A DNA stretch of 64,000 bases from Nemertoderma westbladi (lineage: Eukaryota > Xenacoelomorpha > Nemertodermatida > Nemertodermatidae), in assembly GCA_032718475.1 (NCBI GenBank), contig JAUCBJ010000844.1, positions 52,796-116,795 of the forward strand, given 5' to 3'. This document shows, piece by piece, positions 20,766-32,800 of the stretch. The position numbers and the translations under genes were made by a program. The notes under the pieces were generated by a model. The model did not search any database and was not told the origin of the DNA. It saw nothing but the letters and a program-made list of their open reading frames with translations. Position 1 is the first letter of the stretch. Every line of letters starts with the position of its first letter.

Positions 20766-20966
20766 CAGAGTTTATTTAATTCGCTCGCTTGGAAGTTCAC
20801 TATAATAACAGTAAAAATTGCTTTATTTGATTTTATTTCAATCTTTAAGCGAAGTTTAATTTCAACTGTGATATAGAAAAAAATAAATACCGACATCTTG
20901 GCGTCACTTCCATCACAGATTTACAATATTCGTTTCCTAAACCAGAATCGAAATAAACCAACTTAC

Positions 20967-21020
20967 TTGTTTGAGAACAAATTCTCTGTTTGATCTGTAA
21001 GTTCCCGACAATCTCGGGAA
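20967..21020 (-). CDS. Zinc-finger gene exon 2
   Basis: The acceptor ...AAATCTCTGAAG at 21022-21021 is followed by 18 codons FPRLSGTYRSNREFVLKQ and donor CAA|GTAAGT (phase 0 in and out). Joined to exon 1 this reads KYGLLRE-FPRLSG. Upstream the same frame stays open to an ATG at 21092 (24 more codons, beginning MSSGPFRDLTF), so an alternative first exon starting at 21092 is possible. Phase matching with exon 1 favours the shorter internal exon. Confidence 0.6.
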
Positions 21021-21416
21021 CTTCAGAGATTTAGTTTCTTCAATGGCGACATCTAAACGGAATGTTAGATCTCGAAACGGCCCAGAACTCATTATTATTG
21101 TTAAAGTAATACAATTTTAAACGCATTTAAATTATTATAACAATGTGATAACATTTAACGATAACTTAGTAACCACGGACAGTCTGATACATTCTGATAT
21201 CATGTCGCCTCTGGCACCAGGTTACTAGCCCTACGAGTAGTGGTGTTATGTGTTGGAAAGTTGTCAAAGTTATCGAAATGTTTGGTTCACCCAGTATATC
21301 AGTTTACTGTAGTTATAAGAGTTAGTAACGCCATTTACGTTTATTTCCAGACAAAATAAAGCGGAAATATAATTGGAACCCCGTCCCCGGTCATTAACTG
21401 TGGTGGTGGGTGGAGG

Positions 21417-21580
21417 TGGGCGGGGGGGGGGGGGGGGGGGGGGGTAGACGCAAAGCTAATTAATATCGCGTATCAATGTAAATCATCAATATTTAGGGAA
21501 AGGAGCAGGTTAAAGCAGCACCTTATTTTAACCAGAACAGTAAACCAAAGTCAATAAAACAGGTTACAGTTTGTATACAT
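21417..21580 (+). repeat. Dispersed repeat family copy with 24-base G tract
   Basis: A run of about 24 G is followed by TAGACGCAAAGC, TTTAGGGAAAGGAGCAGGTT and TTAACCAGAACAGTAAACCA, matching the copy at 3586-3760 in order and spacing. It lies in intron 1 of the zinc-finger gene. The remaining intron 1 sequence (21021-21805) has no other feature I can support. Confidence 0.5.
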
Positions 21581-21805
21581 GGATTTTATCCTTTTATCCA
21601 TTTTATGAATTTTGATTTCGTCGAAAGACTTCCAACTGAGTAAAACTGATGTGATGACAAAAATTTATCAAGTTCTAATTAAATTAGTCATGCTAGTGTA
21701 GGGTGTGCTTGGATTGAGTGAACTAATTAAATTCGCCTTTGAACCATTAATCCCGGCTACGGAGGACTAATTAATTCTAATTCTACTAATTAATTATAAA
21801 CTTAC

Positions 21806-21859
21806 TTCTCTAAGTAGTCCATACTTTCTCTGAAGACAAATAATAGTATCCGTGGCCAT
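21806..21859 (-). CDS. Zinc-finger gene exon 1 (start codon)
   Basis: An ATG at 21859 opens 18 codons reading MATDTIICLQRKYGLLRE, followed directly by a consensus donor GAA|GTAAGT at 21805-21804 (phase 0). This is the most upstream credible coding exon of the minus-strand gene. No function can be assigned to the peptide. Upstream sequence to about 22.6 kb has no further open exon and probably contains the promoter, but no TATA box or initiator stands out. Confidence 0.65.
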
Positions 21860-22684
21860 TATGTATATAACCCATATATTGTATCAGTTTAATCTATAAT
21901 GGGATATCTTTGTTGATATTCTATCTACAGAACAGGAAAGAAGAGACGGAAAAAAGTAGGCCTACAACACAATAAATTACATAGTTCTAAATTATTAATA
22001 AATCAAACTATATGGAAAAACTACTTTAATTATTACCGGTAATTTACTTGCACTGCTACATTTCCAACAATAACGTAAAGTTACAACAGCGTTGAGAGAA
22101 AAAATTCAATTATTACCTGTACAAGACCAACACGTGAAGATTAATGATCTCATTTTGTATATAATATTGAATAAGCAAAAGGCTTCTAATAGTCGAGTTT
22201 ATGTATACCGGTATGTATCCCAGCAACCGAGACACATCCACTGCACTATTAATATTATATATCCTATTTATTGTTGTTGATTATCGATTTAAGTATTTGG
22301 AGCTATCCACTCAATCGGGGTATGGCAGCAGGTGATTCTACTGTCTGTACCTGATTAGTAAGGCTGATGATAATGGTAGATTATCTCGCGATAAATAACC
22401 TCCTTAATGTGACTCAGCAAGGCGTTCTTGGGTACTAGACCATTACTGTAGGGCTACACATGGAGTTGTGGCAACAGTTTTTTGATTCGACGTGATCTAC
22501 GTTTACTTTTAAAAGGCATTAGACGAGTTAGATCCCGTAGATCACGCAGTCCCCTCCCCAGTTTATGAGTGTGGCTTCAAACTTTCTAACAAACATTTCC
22601 AGAAACTTGTTTGGAGCTCATTCACCCCATTATTGTGGACATGTATAGGTACATAAGAGAGTCCCTGAAGTACTGAAAACAAAT
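21860..22684. other. Upstream region of zinc-finger gene / intergenic
   Basis: No coding exon, RNA gene or array is visible. This interval must contain the 5' UTR and promoter of the minus-strand zinc-finger gene. It is AT-rich without an obvious TATA box at a convincing position. The right part grades into the truncated LINE. Confidence 0.5.
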
Positions 22685-23840
22685 ATGTTGGTCGCCAGCC
22701 CCAAAGAAGGGCAACCTAACAACCTATGGATCATTTCGTGGAGTCTCGATTGCTGCAAAACCAATAGAATTATATTAAATAGCATCAGGGATCCCATTGA
22801 GAGACTGCAATGCGAAAATCAGAATGGGTCCCTTAAAGGTAGTGGGACCATGGAGCACTACGGAAATTATTGCAGCTATCAGATCACTGTACGATGGTTC
22901 CACCACGTTTGTGTGTCTTCTGCTGATGGTGACACAGATCCATTCGAAGTCTTATGGGGATTCCTCCAGGGAGACACACTTACATCATTCGTATTCGTAA
23001 TTGTGGTTCATTATGTTTTACACATGTCCGTCCGTAGACCATCAGAATCACTAGAGGGAGCCCAAAGGCTACTCTGCTCATTGGAGACGGTTGCTTCTAG
23101 TGTTGGTCTTTTTATTAACTCCAAAAAGACCAAAATTTTGACAGTTAACTTTGAAAGTCCTCAGCAAGTCTTTGACCGGATGAGCATATAAGCTCAAAGG
23201 ATGGTATGCTTGAGCATGTGGACGACTTCTGTTACCTGGGATCATGGATCCGGAAGTCAGGTGAGGACCTTCGAATACGTAAGGGAAAGGCATGGGCAGC
23301 CTTGAATAGGCTTTCCAGGATTTGGAAGTCACCTAGAATTCATCGGAAACTTAAGGTCCGATTATTTAGAGCAGCAGTAGTTCCAGTACTCCTCTACGGG
23401 AGTCCATGCTGGGCTCTAACTGCTGAGGACACCAGATCTCTGGATGGCACATTCACAAGAATGCTACGCCGGGTTCATTGTGTCAAGTACAATGCACACA
23501 TCTCCAACCAGACACTATATAACATTGGAGGTGTCTCATTGGTTCCCCCAAGCTTGACACTAGAACAAAATCGCCTCCGCTTTGCAGGACATTGCTTTCG
23601 CCGTGAGGACCAGCCAGTGCATAATCTTGTACTTTGGCAGCCTCATGGAGTGAATAAGCATGGTGGACAGCCCATGACTTTCTTGAGACGCATCTTAAAG
23701 GACACTGGCCTTAAAGATGCGGATGATCTAGCAAATGTCATGGGTGATAGGGAGTTGTGGCGGTGCAATTTTGTTGACAAGCCGGCACAGCATTCTTAAA
23801 AATGCAGCTGCAATGCAGCATGCCGATCCTAGTAGTAGTA
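22660..23840 (+). mobile_element. Truncated, internally deleted LINE copy A (reverse transcriptase 3' part)
   Basis: The sequence is homologous to the LINE at 47154-48574 along its whole length, including the 3' end AAAATGCAGCTGCAATGCAG. It encodes parts of a reverse transcriptase: NRIILNSIRDPIERL, FEVLWGFLQGDT (matching GVLQGDTLAPF of the other copy), SLEGAQRLLCSLE and the post-RT region YLGSWIRKSGEDLRIRKGKA to FAGHCFRREDQPVHN. Compared with copy B it has lost the segment with the DFFKAFDS motif and the FADD catalytic segment, so it is dead. It lies between the zinc-finger gene and DAP1. Confidence 0.85.
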
Positions 23841-24965
23841 GTCCGTCCCACCCCTACTGTCCCATCCATACGGTCCCACCCCCACAACCAACAACCCCTA
23901 CAAGCTACAACACACCCTAAACCGTCCCACCCCTACTGTCCCATCCATACGGTCCCACCCCCACAACCAACAACCCCTACAAGCTACAACACACCCTAAA
24001 CCGTCCCACACATACTGTCCCACCCCACAACCCACCCTTCCGTCCCACCCCTACTGTCCCACCCCTACTGTCCCATCCATACGGTCCCACCCCCACAACC
24101 AACAACCCCTACAAGCTACAACACACCCTAAACCGTCCCACCCCTACTGTCCCATCCATACGGTCCCACCCCCACAATCAACAACCCCTACAAGCTACAA
24201 CCCACCCCTACTGTCCCACCCCTACTGTCCCATCCATACGGTCCCACCCCCACAACCAACAACCCCTACAAGCTACAACACACCCTAAACCGTCCCACCC
24301 CTACTGTCCCATCCATACGGTCCCACCCCCACAACCAACAACCCCTACAAGCTACAACACACCCTAAACCGTCCCACACATACTGTCCCACCCTACAACC
24401 CACCCTTCCGTCCCACCCCTACTGTCCCACCCCTACTGTCCCATCCATACGGTCCCACCCCCACAATCAACAACCCCTACAAGCTACAACACACCCTAAA
24501 CCGTCCCACCCCTACTGTCCCATCCATACGGTCCCACCCCTACAACCAACAACCCCTACAAGCTACAACACACCCTAAACCGTCCCACACATACTGTCCC
24601 ACCCCACAACCCACCCTTCCGTCCCACCCCTACTGTCCCACCCCTACTGTCCCACCCCTACTGTCCCATCCATACGGTCCCACCCCCACAACCAACAACC
24701 CCTACAAGCTACAACACACCCTAAACCGTCCCACCCCTACTGTCCCATCCATACGGTCCCACCCCTACAAGCTACAACACACCCTAAACCGTCCCACCCC
24801 TACTGTCCCACCCATACTGTCCCACCCCACAACCCACCCTTCCGTCCCACCCATACGGTCCCACCCCCCCAACCAACAACCCCTGCAAGCTACAACCCAC
24901 CCAAAACCGTCCCACCCCAGAACCCACCCTTCCGTCCCTCCCCTACTGTCCCACCCATACTGTCC
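23840..24965. repeat. 79-bp CA/CT-rich minisatellite abutting LINE 3' end
   Basis: About 14 units containing CCGTCCCACCCCTACTGTCC, CATCCATACGGTCCCACCC, ACAACCAACAACCCCTACA and AGCTACAACACACCCTAAA. Copies vary by loss or doubling of the CCCACCCCTACTGT segment. The array begins immediately after the LINE 3' tail (ATCCTAGTAGTAGTAGT), so the LINE end or its insertion site appears to have seeded it. Strong strand asymmetry (C-rich plus strand). ORFs here are artefacts. Confidence 0.93.
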
Positions 24966-25980
24966 TTGCACCTTAAAATAAACAGTATTTTACTAGAATA
25001 ATCCCGTCATGATTTAACGCCAATCAATATCCGATATCCTTAATCTTCTAAAGCCAATATAAACATGGGCTGCAGTCTGGAGTTCATTAATGAAATACAA
25101 TAAACCTTGTTGCTAATTAATTACTTATTACAAGTAAATCAAATAAATCTCATCACATCGCAAACTGGTAATCCTGCAGCAGATATTAAAATAAATGTTG
25201 TATCATTTTATATTTTTTTAGGGTTATAATATAATCGGTAATGGAATTCCTTCTCATCATAATATAGAGTCGATATTCTATTATAGTTTATTTATTTAAT
25301 TAAATAATAATAATAATCAGCCACTAATATGAATATAATATATTAAGTGGTGAAAAATAATTAAACCGAGTGTCTGCGGCTCACAGCACAACGACAGCAC
25401 AACCAATAGGTGTAAGCATTACACATAAACCAATAGTTATAAACATAAACCCAATAGGGGTGTACCGGGATATCTCGGTAAGCATTACACATAAACCATT
25501 AGTTAGGGGTGTACCGGGATATATCGGTAAGCATTACACATAAACCATTAGTTAGGGGTGTACCGGGATATATCTGGGTTTACATTAAAGGAACTCTCTG
25601 GTTGGGAATACCTTGTCATTTATAAACTCATGTGGTAATAATAGAAATAGTGGGGCGAGCCATGTAGACAGTAATCCTTTATCAGCGTAGGATTTATAGT
25701 TAGTTATTGGTTGTCGTCTCCTTGGAGGAACTTAATTAGGCCGGCAGATTCCAAAATATAGAAAAATATAAATAAATTTAAAAGTTGTAAAAATAACAAT
25801 AAAATAAAATCAATATAAAGTTGTTCCGGTATTTCCTTCTACAGACAGGAGCCGGCAACCCGGCTACTACGGAATTCCGGTACACCCCTAACCGTTGTTA
25901 CGCAACCACCAATAACGCTTAAGCGTTCCCTAAGTAACCAAATCCAGACCTCAACCAATATCAACCAACTGATAATCAAC
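24966..25980. other. DAP1 3' flank with TIR element and short tandem repeats
   Basis: This is the 3' UTR/downstream region of the minus-strand DAP1 gene. A probable MITE spans about 25550-25892: TAGGGGTGTACCGGGAT at the left and, inverted, ATTCCGGTACACCCCTA at the right. TIRs starting TAGGGGTGTA are typical of hAT elements (inference). The left TIR with AAGCATTACACATAAACCA is repeated three times (about 25455, 25503, 25551). A minus-strand AATAAA (plus TTTATT near 25287) is a possible but distant polyadenylation signal. Confidence 0.5.
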
Positions 25981-26146
25981 CTATTTCCTAGGCTGATGTA
26001 TCATTACTTTCTGTTGAACCATTGGTTTTCTGTTCTCAATCTTGGGTTGGGGTTTATCGTGAATGTGTTTCAGTTGGTCTATCTCCTCCTTAGCGGTGGC
26101 TTTACCAGGACTACCAACTACAACCATCATTCCTTGAGTTGGAGGT
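25981..26146 (-). CDS. DAP: DAP1 exon 3 (C-terminal, with stop)
   Basis: Acceptor TTATTTATTTAG (26148-26147) is followed by 166 bp ending in TAG at 25981-25983. Together with exon 2 (phase 2) it reads Q-PPTQGMMVVVGSPGKATA..., a Lys/Gln/Pro-rich stretch, and ends VMIHQPRK. The terminal QPRK matches the conserved end of death-associated protein 1 family members. It is preceded on the gene by a 17.8-kb intron. No transmembrane or structured domain, as expected for this small, proline-rich, largely disordered protein. Confidence 0.9.
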
Positions 26147-26483
26147 CTAAATAAATAAAACAATTATACGATGAAAACAACTGAGGGTGGCGGGGTTAAC
26201 TCAGAGATGGACACGGCCGGGCCGGGCCGGGCCGGCCGGGCTGGACTTCGGCCGCAATCTAAATATTGGTAGAGCCTATAAAGGATACACGTACGTATGT
26301 TTACATTCTTACAGGTGCGTTACTGTGTATCCACATTATACATTACAACTAAAACCCTTTAGCACTTCACTTCTATTAAATAATTTTAGTAATACCATCA
26401 AAAAATAAATAAATTCACACAAAAACGATGAGACAAGCACATTATTTCATTTTAAACAACAAACATAATGTTACAGTATTAAC
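26147..26483. other. DAP1 intron 2, 3' end, with GC-rich patch
   Basis: Contains a short GGGCC repeat cluster (about 26216-26242, GGCCGGGCCGGGCCGG) in otherwise AT-rich DNA, and the minus-strand acceptor of DAP1 exon 3. Nothing else supported. Confidence 0.5.
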
Positions 26484-26840
26484 ATGGCCGACCTACACAA
26501 CGTGTGTATAGTAGTATATTTCGAGTTTTCTAATGAACAAACAACCAGAACATTATTGGATCACGATGATGACAAACCGATAGTATTTGGAATCAGTGTA
26601 AGTAGATTGATCAGAAATGTTAAAAATTTATTTTATGCTGTTCGAGTTATTCGAGTATCGAGTCATTGGATTCCAGTTATACAATTCCCCACTCTAAGAC
26701 ATGCTCTATCAGCTGGTGAAGTTTTGAACACAGGTTCGAGTAAAGTGAAATTCCATAATCCTATTAATATTGACTGCAGAAGGGGGCCCTATATCTCTCT
26801 ACATCTATATAGGATCTCCCTCTCCAATATTACTGAATAA
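26484..26840 (+). other. Unrecognised plus-strand ORF inside DAP1 intron 2
   Basis: The first 100 codons, before the minisatellite begins, read MADLHNVCIVVYFEFSNEQT... and have a protein-like composition. A consensus donor ATCAGT|GTAAGTAG lies at about 26601, so it might be a first exon ending in ...KPIVFGIS. The remainder of the ORF runs into the 59-bp array. No homologue recognised. It could equally be a chance ORF or a remnant of a mobile element. Confidence 0.25.
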
Positions 26841-29800
26841 GGGCCCTATATCTCTCTATATCTATAGGATCTCCCTCTCCAATATTACTGAATAAGGGCC
26901 CTATATCTCTCTATATCTATAGGATCTCCCTCTCCAATATTACTGAATAAGGGCCCTATATCTCTCTATATCTATATAGGATCTCCCTCTCTAATATTTT
27001 ACTGAATAAGGGCCCTATATCTCTCTATATCTATAGGATCTCCCTCTCCAATATTACTGAATAAGGGCCCTATATCTCTCTATATCTATAGGATCTCCCT
27101 CTCCAATATTACTGAATAAGGGCCCTATATCTCTCTATATCTATATAGGATCTCCCTCTCTAATATTTTACTGAATAAGGGCCCTATATCTCTCTATATC
27201 TATAGGATCTCCCTCTCCAATATTACTGAATAAGGGCCCTATATCTCTCTATATCTATAGGATCTCCCTCTCCAATATTTTACTGAATAAGGGCCCTATA
27301 TCTCTCTATATCTATATAGGATCTCCCTCTCCAATATTTACCCGAATAAGGGCCCTATATCTCTCTATATCTATATAGGATCTCCCTCTCCAATATTTTA
27401 CTGAATAAGGGCCCTATATCTCTCTATATCTATATAGGATCTCCCTCTCCAATATTTACCTGAATAAGGGCCCTATATCTCTCTATATCTATATAGGATC
27501 TCCCTCTCCAATATTTTACTGAATAAGGGCCCTATATCTCTCTATATCTATATAGGATCTCCCTCTCCAATATTTTACTGAATAAGGTCCCTATATCTCT
27601 CTATATCTATATAGGATCTCCCTCTCCAATATTACTGAATAAGGGCCCTATATCTCTCTATATCTATATAGGATCTCCCTCTCCAATATTTTACTGAATA
27701 AGGGCCCTATATCTCTCTATATCTATATAGGATCTCCCTCTCCAATATTTTACTGAATAAGGGCCCTATATCTATCTATATCTATATAGGATCTCCCTCT
27801 CCAATATTACTGAATAAGGGCCCTATATCTCTCTATATCTATATAGGATCTCCCTCTCCAATATTTTACTGAATAAGGTCCCTATATCTCTCTATATCTA
27901 TATAGGATCTCCCTCTCCAATATTTTACTGAATAAGGTCCCTACATCTCTCTATATCTATATAGGATCTCCCTCTCTAATATTTTACTGAATAAGGGCCC
28001 TATATCTCTCTATATCTATATAGGATCTCCCTCTCCAATATTTTACTGAATAAGGGCCCTATATCTCTCTATATCTATATAGGATCTCCCTCTCCAATAT
28101 TTTACTGAATAAGGGCCCTGTATCTCTCTATATCTATAGGATCTCCCTCTCCAATATTTTACTGAATAAGGGCCCTATATCTCTCTATATCTATAGGATC
28201 TCCCTCTCCAATATTTTACTGAATAAGGGCCCTATATCTCTCTATATCTATATAGGATCTCCCTCTCCAATATTTTACTGAATAAGGTCCCTATATCTCT
28301 CTATATCTATATAGGATCTCCCTCTCCAATATTTTACTGAATAAGGGCCCTGTATCTCTCTATATCTATAGGATCTCCCTCTCCAATATTTTATTGAATA
28401 AGGTCCCTATATCTCTCTATATCTATATAGGATCTCCCTCTCCAATATTTTACTGAATAAGGGCCCTGTATCTCTCTATATCTATAGGATCTCCCTCTCC
28501 AATATTTTACTGAATAAGGTCCCTATATCTCTCTATATCTATATAGGATCTCCCTCTCTAATATTTTACTGAATAAGGGCCCTATATCTCTCTATATCTA
28601 TATAGGATCTCCCTCTCCAATATTTTACTGAATAAGGGCCCTATATCTCTCTATATCTATATAGGATCTCCCTCTCCAATATTTTACTGAATAAGGTCCC
28701 TATATCTCTCTATATCTATATAGGATCTCCCTCTCCAATATTTTACTGAATAAGGGCCCTGTATCTCTCTATATCTATAGGATCTCCCTCTCCAATATTT
28801 TATTGAATAAGGTCCCTATATCTCTCTATATCTATATAGGATCTCCCTCTCTAATATTTTACTGAATAAGGGCCCTATATCTCTCTATATCTATATAGGA
28901 TCTCCCTCTCTAATATTTTACTGAATAAGGGCCCTATATCTCTCTATATCTATATAGGATCTCCCTCTCCAATATTTTACTGAATAAGGGCCCTATATCT
29001 CTCTATATCTATATAGGATCTCCCTCTCTAATATTTTACTGAATAAGGGCCCTATATCTCTCTATATCTATATAGGATCTCCCTCTCCAATATTTTACTG
29101 AATAAGGGCCCTATATCTCTCTATATCTATATAGGATCTCCCTCTCCAATATTTTACTGAATAAGGTCCCTATATCTCTCTATATCTATATAGGATCTCC
29201 CTCTCTAATATTTTACTGAATAAGGGCCCTATATCTCTCTATATCTATATAGGATCTCCCTCTCTAATATTTTACTGAATAAGGGCCCTATATCTCTCTA
29301 TATCTATATAGGATCTCCCTCTCTAATATTTTACTGAATAAGGGCCCTATATCTCTCTATATCTATATAGGATCTCCCTCTCCAATATTTTACTGAATAA
29401 GGTCCCTATATCTCTCTATATCTATATAGGATCTCCCTCTCTAATATTTTACTGAATAAGGGCCCTATATCTCTCTATATCTATATAGGATCTCCCTCTC
29501 CAATATTTTACTGAATAAGGTCCCTATATCTCTCTATATCTATAGGATCTCCCTCTCCAATTTTACTGAGTAAGGTCCCTATATCTCTCTATATCTATAG
29601 GATCTCCCTCTCCAATATTTTACTGAATAAGGTCCCTATATCTCTCTATATCTATATAGGATCTCCCTCTCCAATATTTTACTGAATAAGGGCCCTATAT
29701 CTCTCTATATCTATATAGGATCTCCCTCTCCAATATTTTACTGAATAAGGTCCCTATATCTCTCTATATCTATAGGATCTCCCTCTCCAATATTTACTGA

Positions 29801-32800
29801 GTAAGGTCCCTATATCTCTCTATATCTATAGGATCTCCCTCTCCAATATTTTACTGAATAAGGTCCCTATATCTCTCTATATCTATATAGGATCTCCCTC
29901 TCCAATATTTTACTGAATAAGGGCCCTATATCTCTCTATATCTATATAGGATCTCCCTCTCCAATATTTTACTGAATAAGGGCCCTATATCTCTCTATAT
30001 CTATATAGGATCTCCCTCTCCAATATTTTACTGAATAAGGGCCCTATATCTCTCTATATCTATATAGGATCTCCCTCTCCAATATTTTACTGAATAAGGT
30101 CCCTATATCTCTCTATATCTATATAGGATCTCCCTCTCCAATATTTTACTGAATAAGGGCCCTATATCTCTCTATATCTATATAGGATCTCCCTCTCCAA
30201 TATTTTACTGAATAAGGGCCCTATATCTCTCTATATCTATATAGGATCTCCCTCTCCAATATTTTACTGAATAAGGTCCCTATATCTCTCTATATCTATA
30301 GGATCTCCCTCTCCAATTTTACTGAGTAAGGTCCCTATATCTCTCTATATCTATAGGATCTCCCTCTCCAATATTTTACTGAATAAGGGTCCCTATATCT
30401 CTCTATATCTATATAGGATCTCCCTCTCCAATATTTTACTGAATAAGGGCCCTATATCTCTCTATATCTATATAGGATCTCCCTCTCCAATATTTTACTG
30501 AATAAGGTCCCTATATCTCTCTATATCTATAGGATCTCCCTCTCCAATTTTACTGAGTAAGGTCCCTATATCTCTCTATATCTATAGGATCTCCCTCTCC
30601 AATATTTTACTGAATAAGGTCCCTATATCTCTCTATATCTATATAGGATCTCCCTCTCCAATATTTTACTGAATAAGGGCCCTATATCTCTCTATATCTA
30701 TATAGGATCTCCCTCTCCAATATTTTACTGAATAAGGTCCCTATATCTCTCTATATCTATATAGGATCTCCCTCTCCAATATTTTACTGAATAAGGGCCC
30801 TATATCTCTCTATATCTATATAGGATCTCCCTCTCCAATATTTTACTGAATAAGGTCCCTATATCTCTCTATATCTATATAGGATCTCCCTCTCCAATAT
30901 TTTACTGAATAAGGGCCCTATATCTCTCTATATCTATATAGGATCTCCCTCTCCAATATTTTACTGAATAAGGTCCCTATATCTCTCTATATCTATATAG
31001 GATCTCCCTCTCCAATATTTTACTGAATAAGGGCCCTATATCTCTCTATATCTATATAGGATCTCCCTCTCCAATATTTTACTGAATAAGGTCCCTATAT
31101 CTCTCTATATCTATATAGGATCTCCCTCTCCAATATTTTACTGAATAAGGGCCCTATATCTCTCTATATCTATATAGGATCTCCCTCTCCAATATTTTAC
31201 TGAATAAGGTCCCTATATCTCTCTATATCTATATAGGATCTCCCTCTCCAATATTTTACTGAATAAGGGCCCTATATCTCTCTATATCTATATAGGATCT
31301 CCCTCTCCAATATTTTACTGAATAAGGTCCCTATATCTCTCTATATCTATATAGGATCTCCCTCTCCAATATTTTACTGAATAAGGGCCCTATATCTCTC
31401 TATATCTATATAGGATCTCCCTCTCCAATATTTTACTGAATAAGGTCCCTATATCTCTCTATATCTATATAGGATCTCCCTCTCCAATATTTTACTGAAT
31501 AAGGGCCCTATATCTCTCTATATCTATATAGGATCTCCCTCTCCAATATTTTACTGAATAAGGTCCCTATATCTCTCTATATCTATATAGGATCTCCCTC
31601 TCCAATATTTTACTGAATAAGGGCCCTATATCTCTCTATATCTATATAGGATCTCCCTCTCCAATATTTTACTGAATAAGGTCCCTATATCTCTCTATAT
31701 CTATATAGGATCTCCCTCTCCAATATTTTACTGAATAAGGGCCCTATATCTCTCTATATCTATATAGGATCTCCCTCTCCAATATTTTACTGAATAAGGT
31801 CCCTATATCTCTCTATATCTATATAGGATCTCCCTCTCCAATATTTTACTGAATAAGGGCCCTATATCTCTCTATATCTATATAGGATCTCCCTCTCCAA
31901 TATTTTACTGAATAAGGTCCCTATATCTCTCTATATCTATATAGGATCTCCCTCTCCAATATTTTACTGAATAAGGGCCCTATATCTCTCTATATCTATA
32001 TAGGATCTCCCTCTCCAATATTTTACTGAATAAGGGCCCTATATCTCTCTATATCTATATAGGATCTCCCTCTCCAATATTTTACTGAATAAGGTCCCTA
32101 TATCTCTCTATATCTATATAGGATCTCCCTCTCCAATATTTTACTGAATAAGGGCCCTATATCTCTCTATATCTATATAGGATCTCCCTCTCCAATATTT
32201 TACTGAATAAGGGCCCTATATCTCTCTATATCTATATAGGATCTCCCTCTCCAATATTTTACTGAATAAGGTCCCTATATCTCTCTATATCTATATAGGA
32301 TCTCCCTCTCCAATATTTTACTGAATAAGGTCCCTATATCTCTCTATATCTATATAGGATCTCCCTCTCCAATATTTTACTGAATAAGGGCCCTATATCT
32401 CTCTATATCTATATAGGATCTCCCTCTCCAATATTTTACTGAATAAGGGCCCTATATCTCTCTATATCTATATAGGATCTCCCTCTCCAATATTTTACTG
32501 AATAAGGGCCCTATATCTCTCTATATCTATATAGGATCTCCCTCTCCAATATTTTACTGAATAAGGTCCCTATATCTCTCTATATCTATATAGGATCTCC
32601 CTCTCCAATATTTTACTGAATAAGGTCCCTATATCTCTCTATATCTATATAGGATCTCCCTCTCCAATATTTTACTGAATAAGGGCCCTATATCTCTCTA
32701 TATCTATATAGGATCTCCCTCTCCAATATTTTACTGAATAAGGGCCCTATATCTCTCTATATCTATATAGGATCTCCCTCTCCAATATTTTACTGAATAA

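Larger units (their letters stand above)
1..21859 (-). other. Large split C2H2 zinc-finger gene, 5' complete, 3' end outside window (gene span)
   Basis: Fifteen coding exons were found by reading the minus strand: 21806-21859, 20967-21020, 20135-20235, 19849-19999, 19415-19673, 18805-18967, 16906-17736, 15900-16207, 12467-12646, 10351-10440, 7606-7836, 6590-6703, 6366-6446, 3437-3514 and 3266-3343. Every junction has AG acceptor and GT donor, and the phases are 0,0,2,0,1,2,2,1, then 1 throughout. The sum is 2773 coding bases, at least 924 codons, and the last donor at 3265 leads into an intron leaving the window. The C-terminal half holds about ten C2H2 fingers, so nucleic-acid binding is the likely role (inference). 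I do not recognise the orthologue. Weak points are the acceptor of exon 2, the reading frame of exon 3 and the donor of exon 8. Confidence 0.8.
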
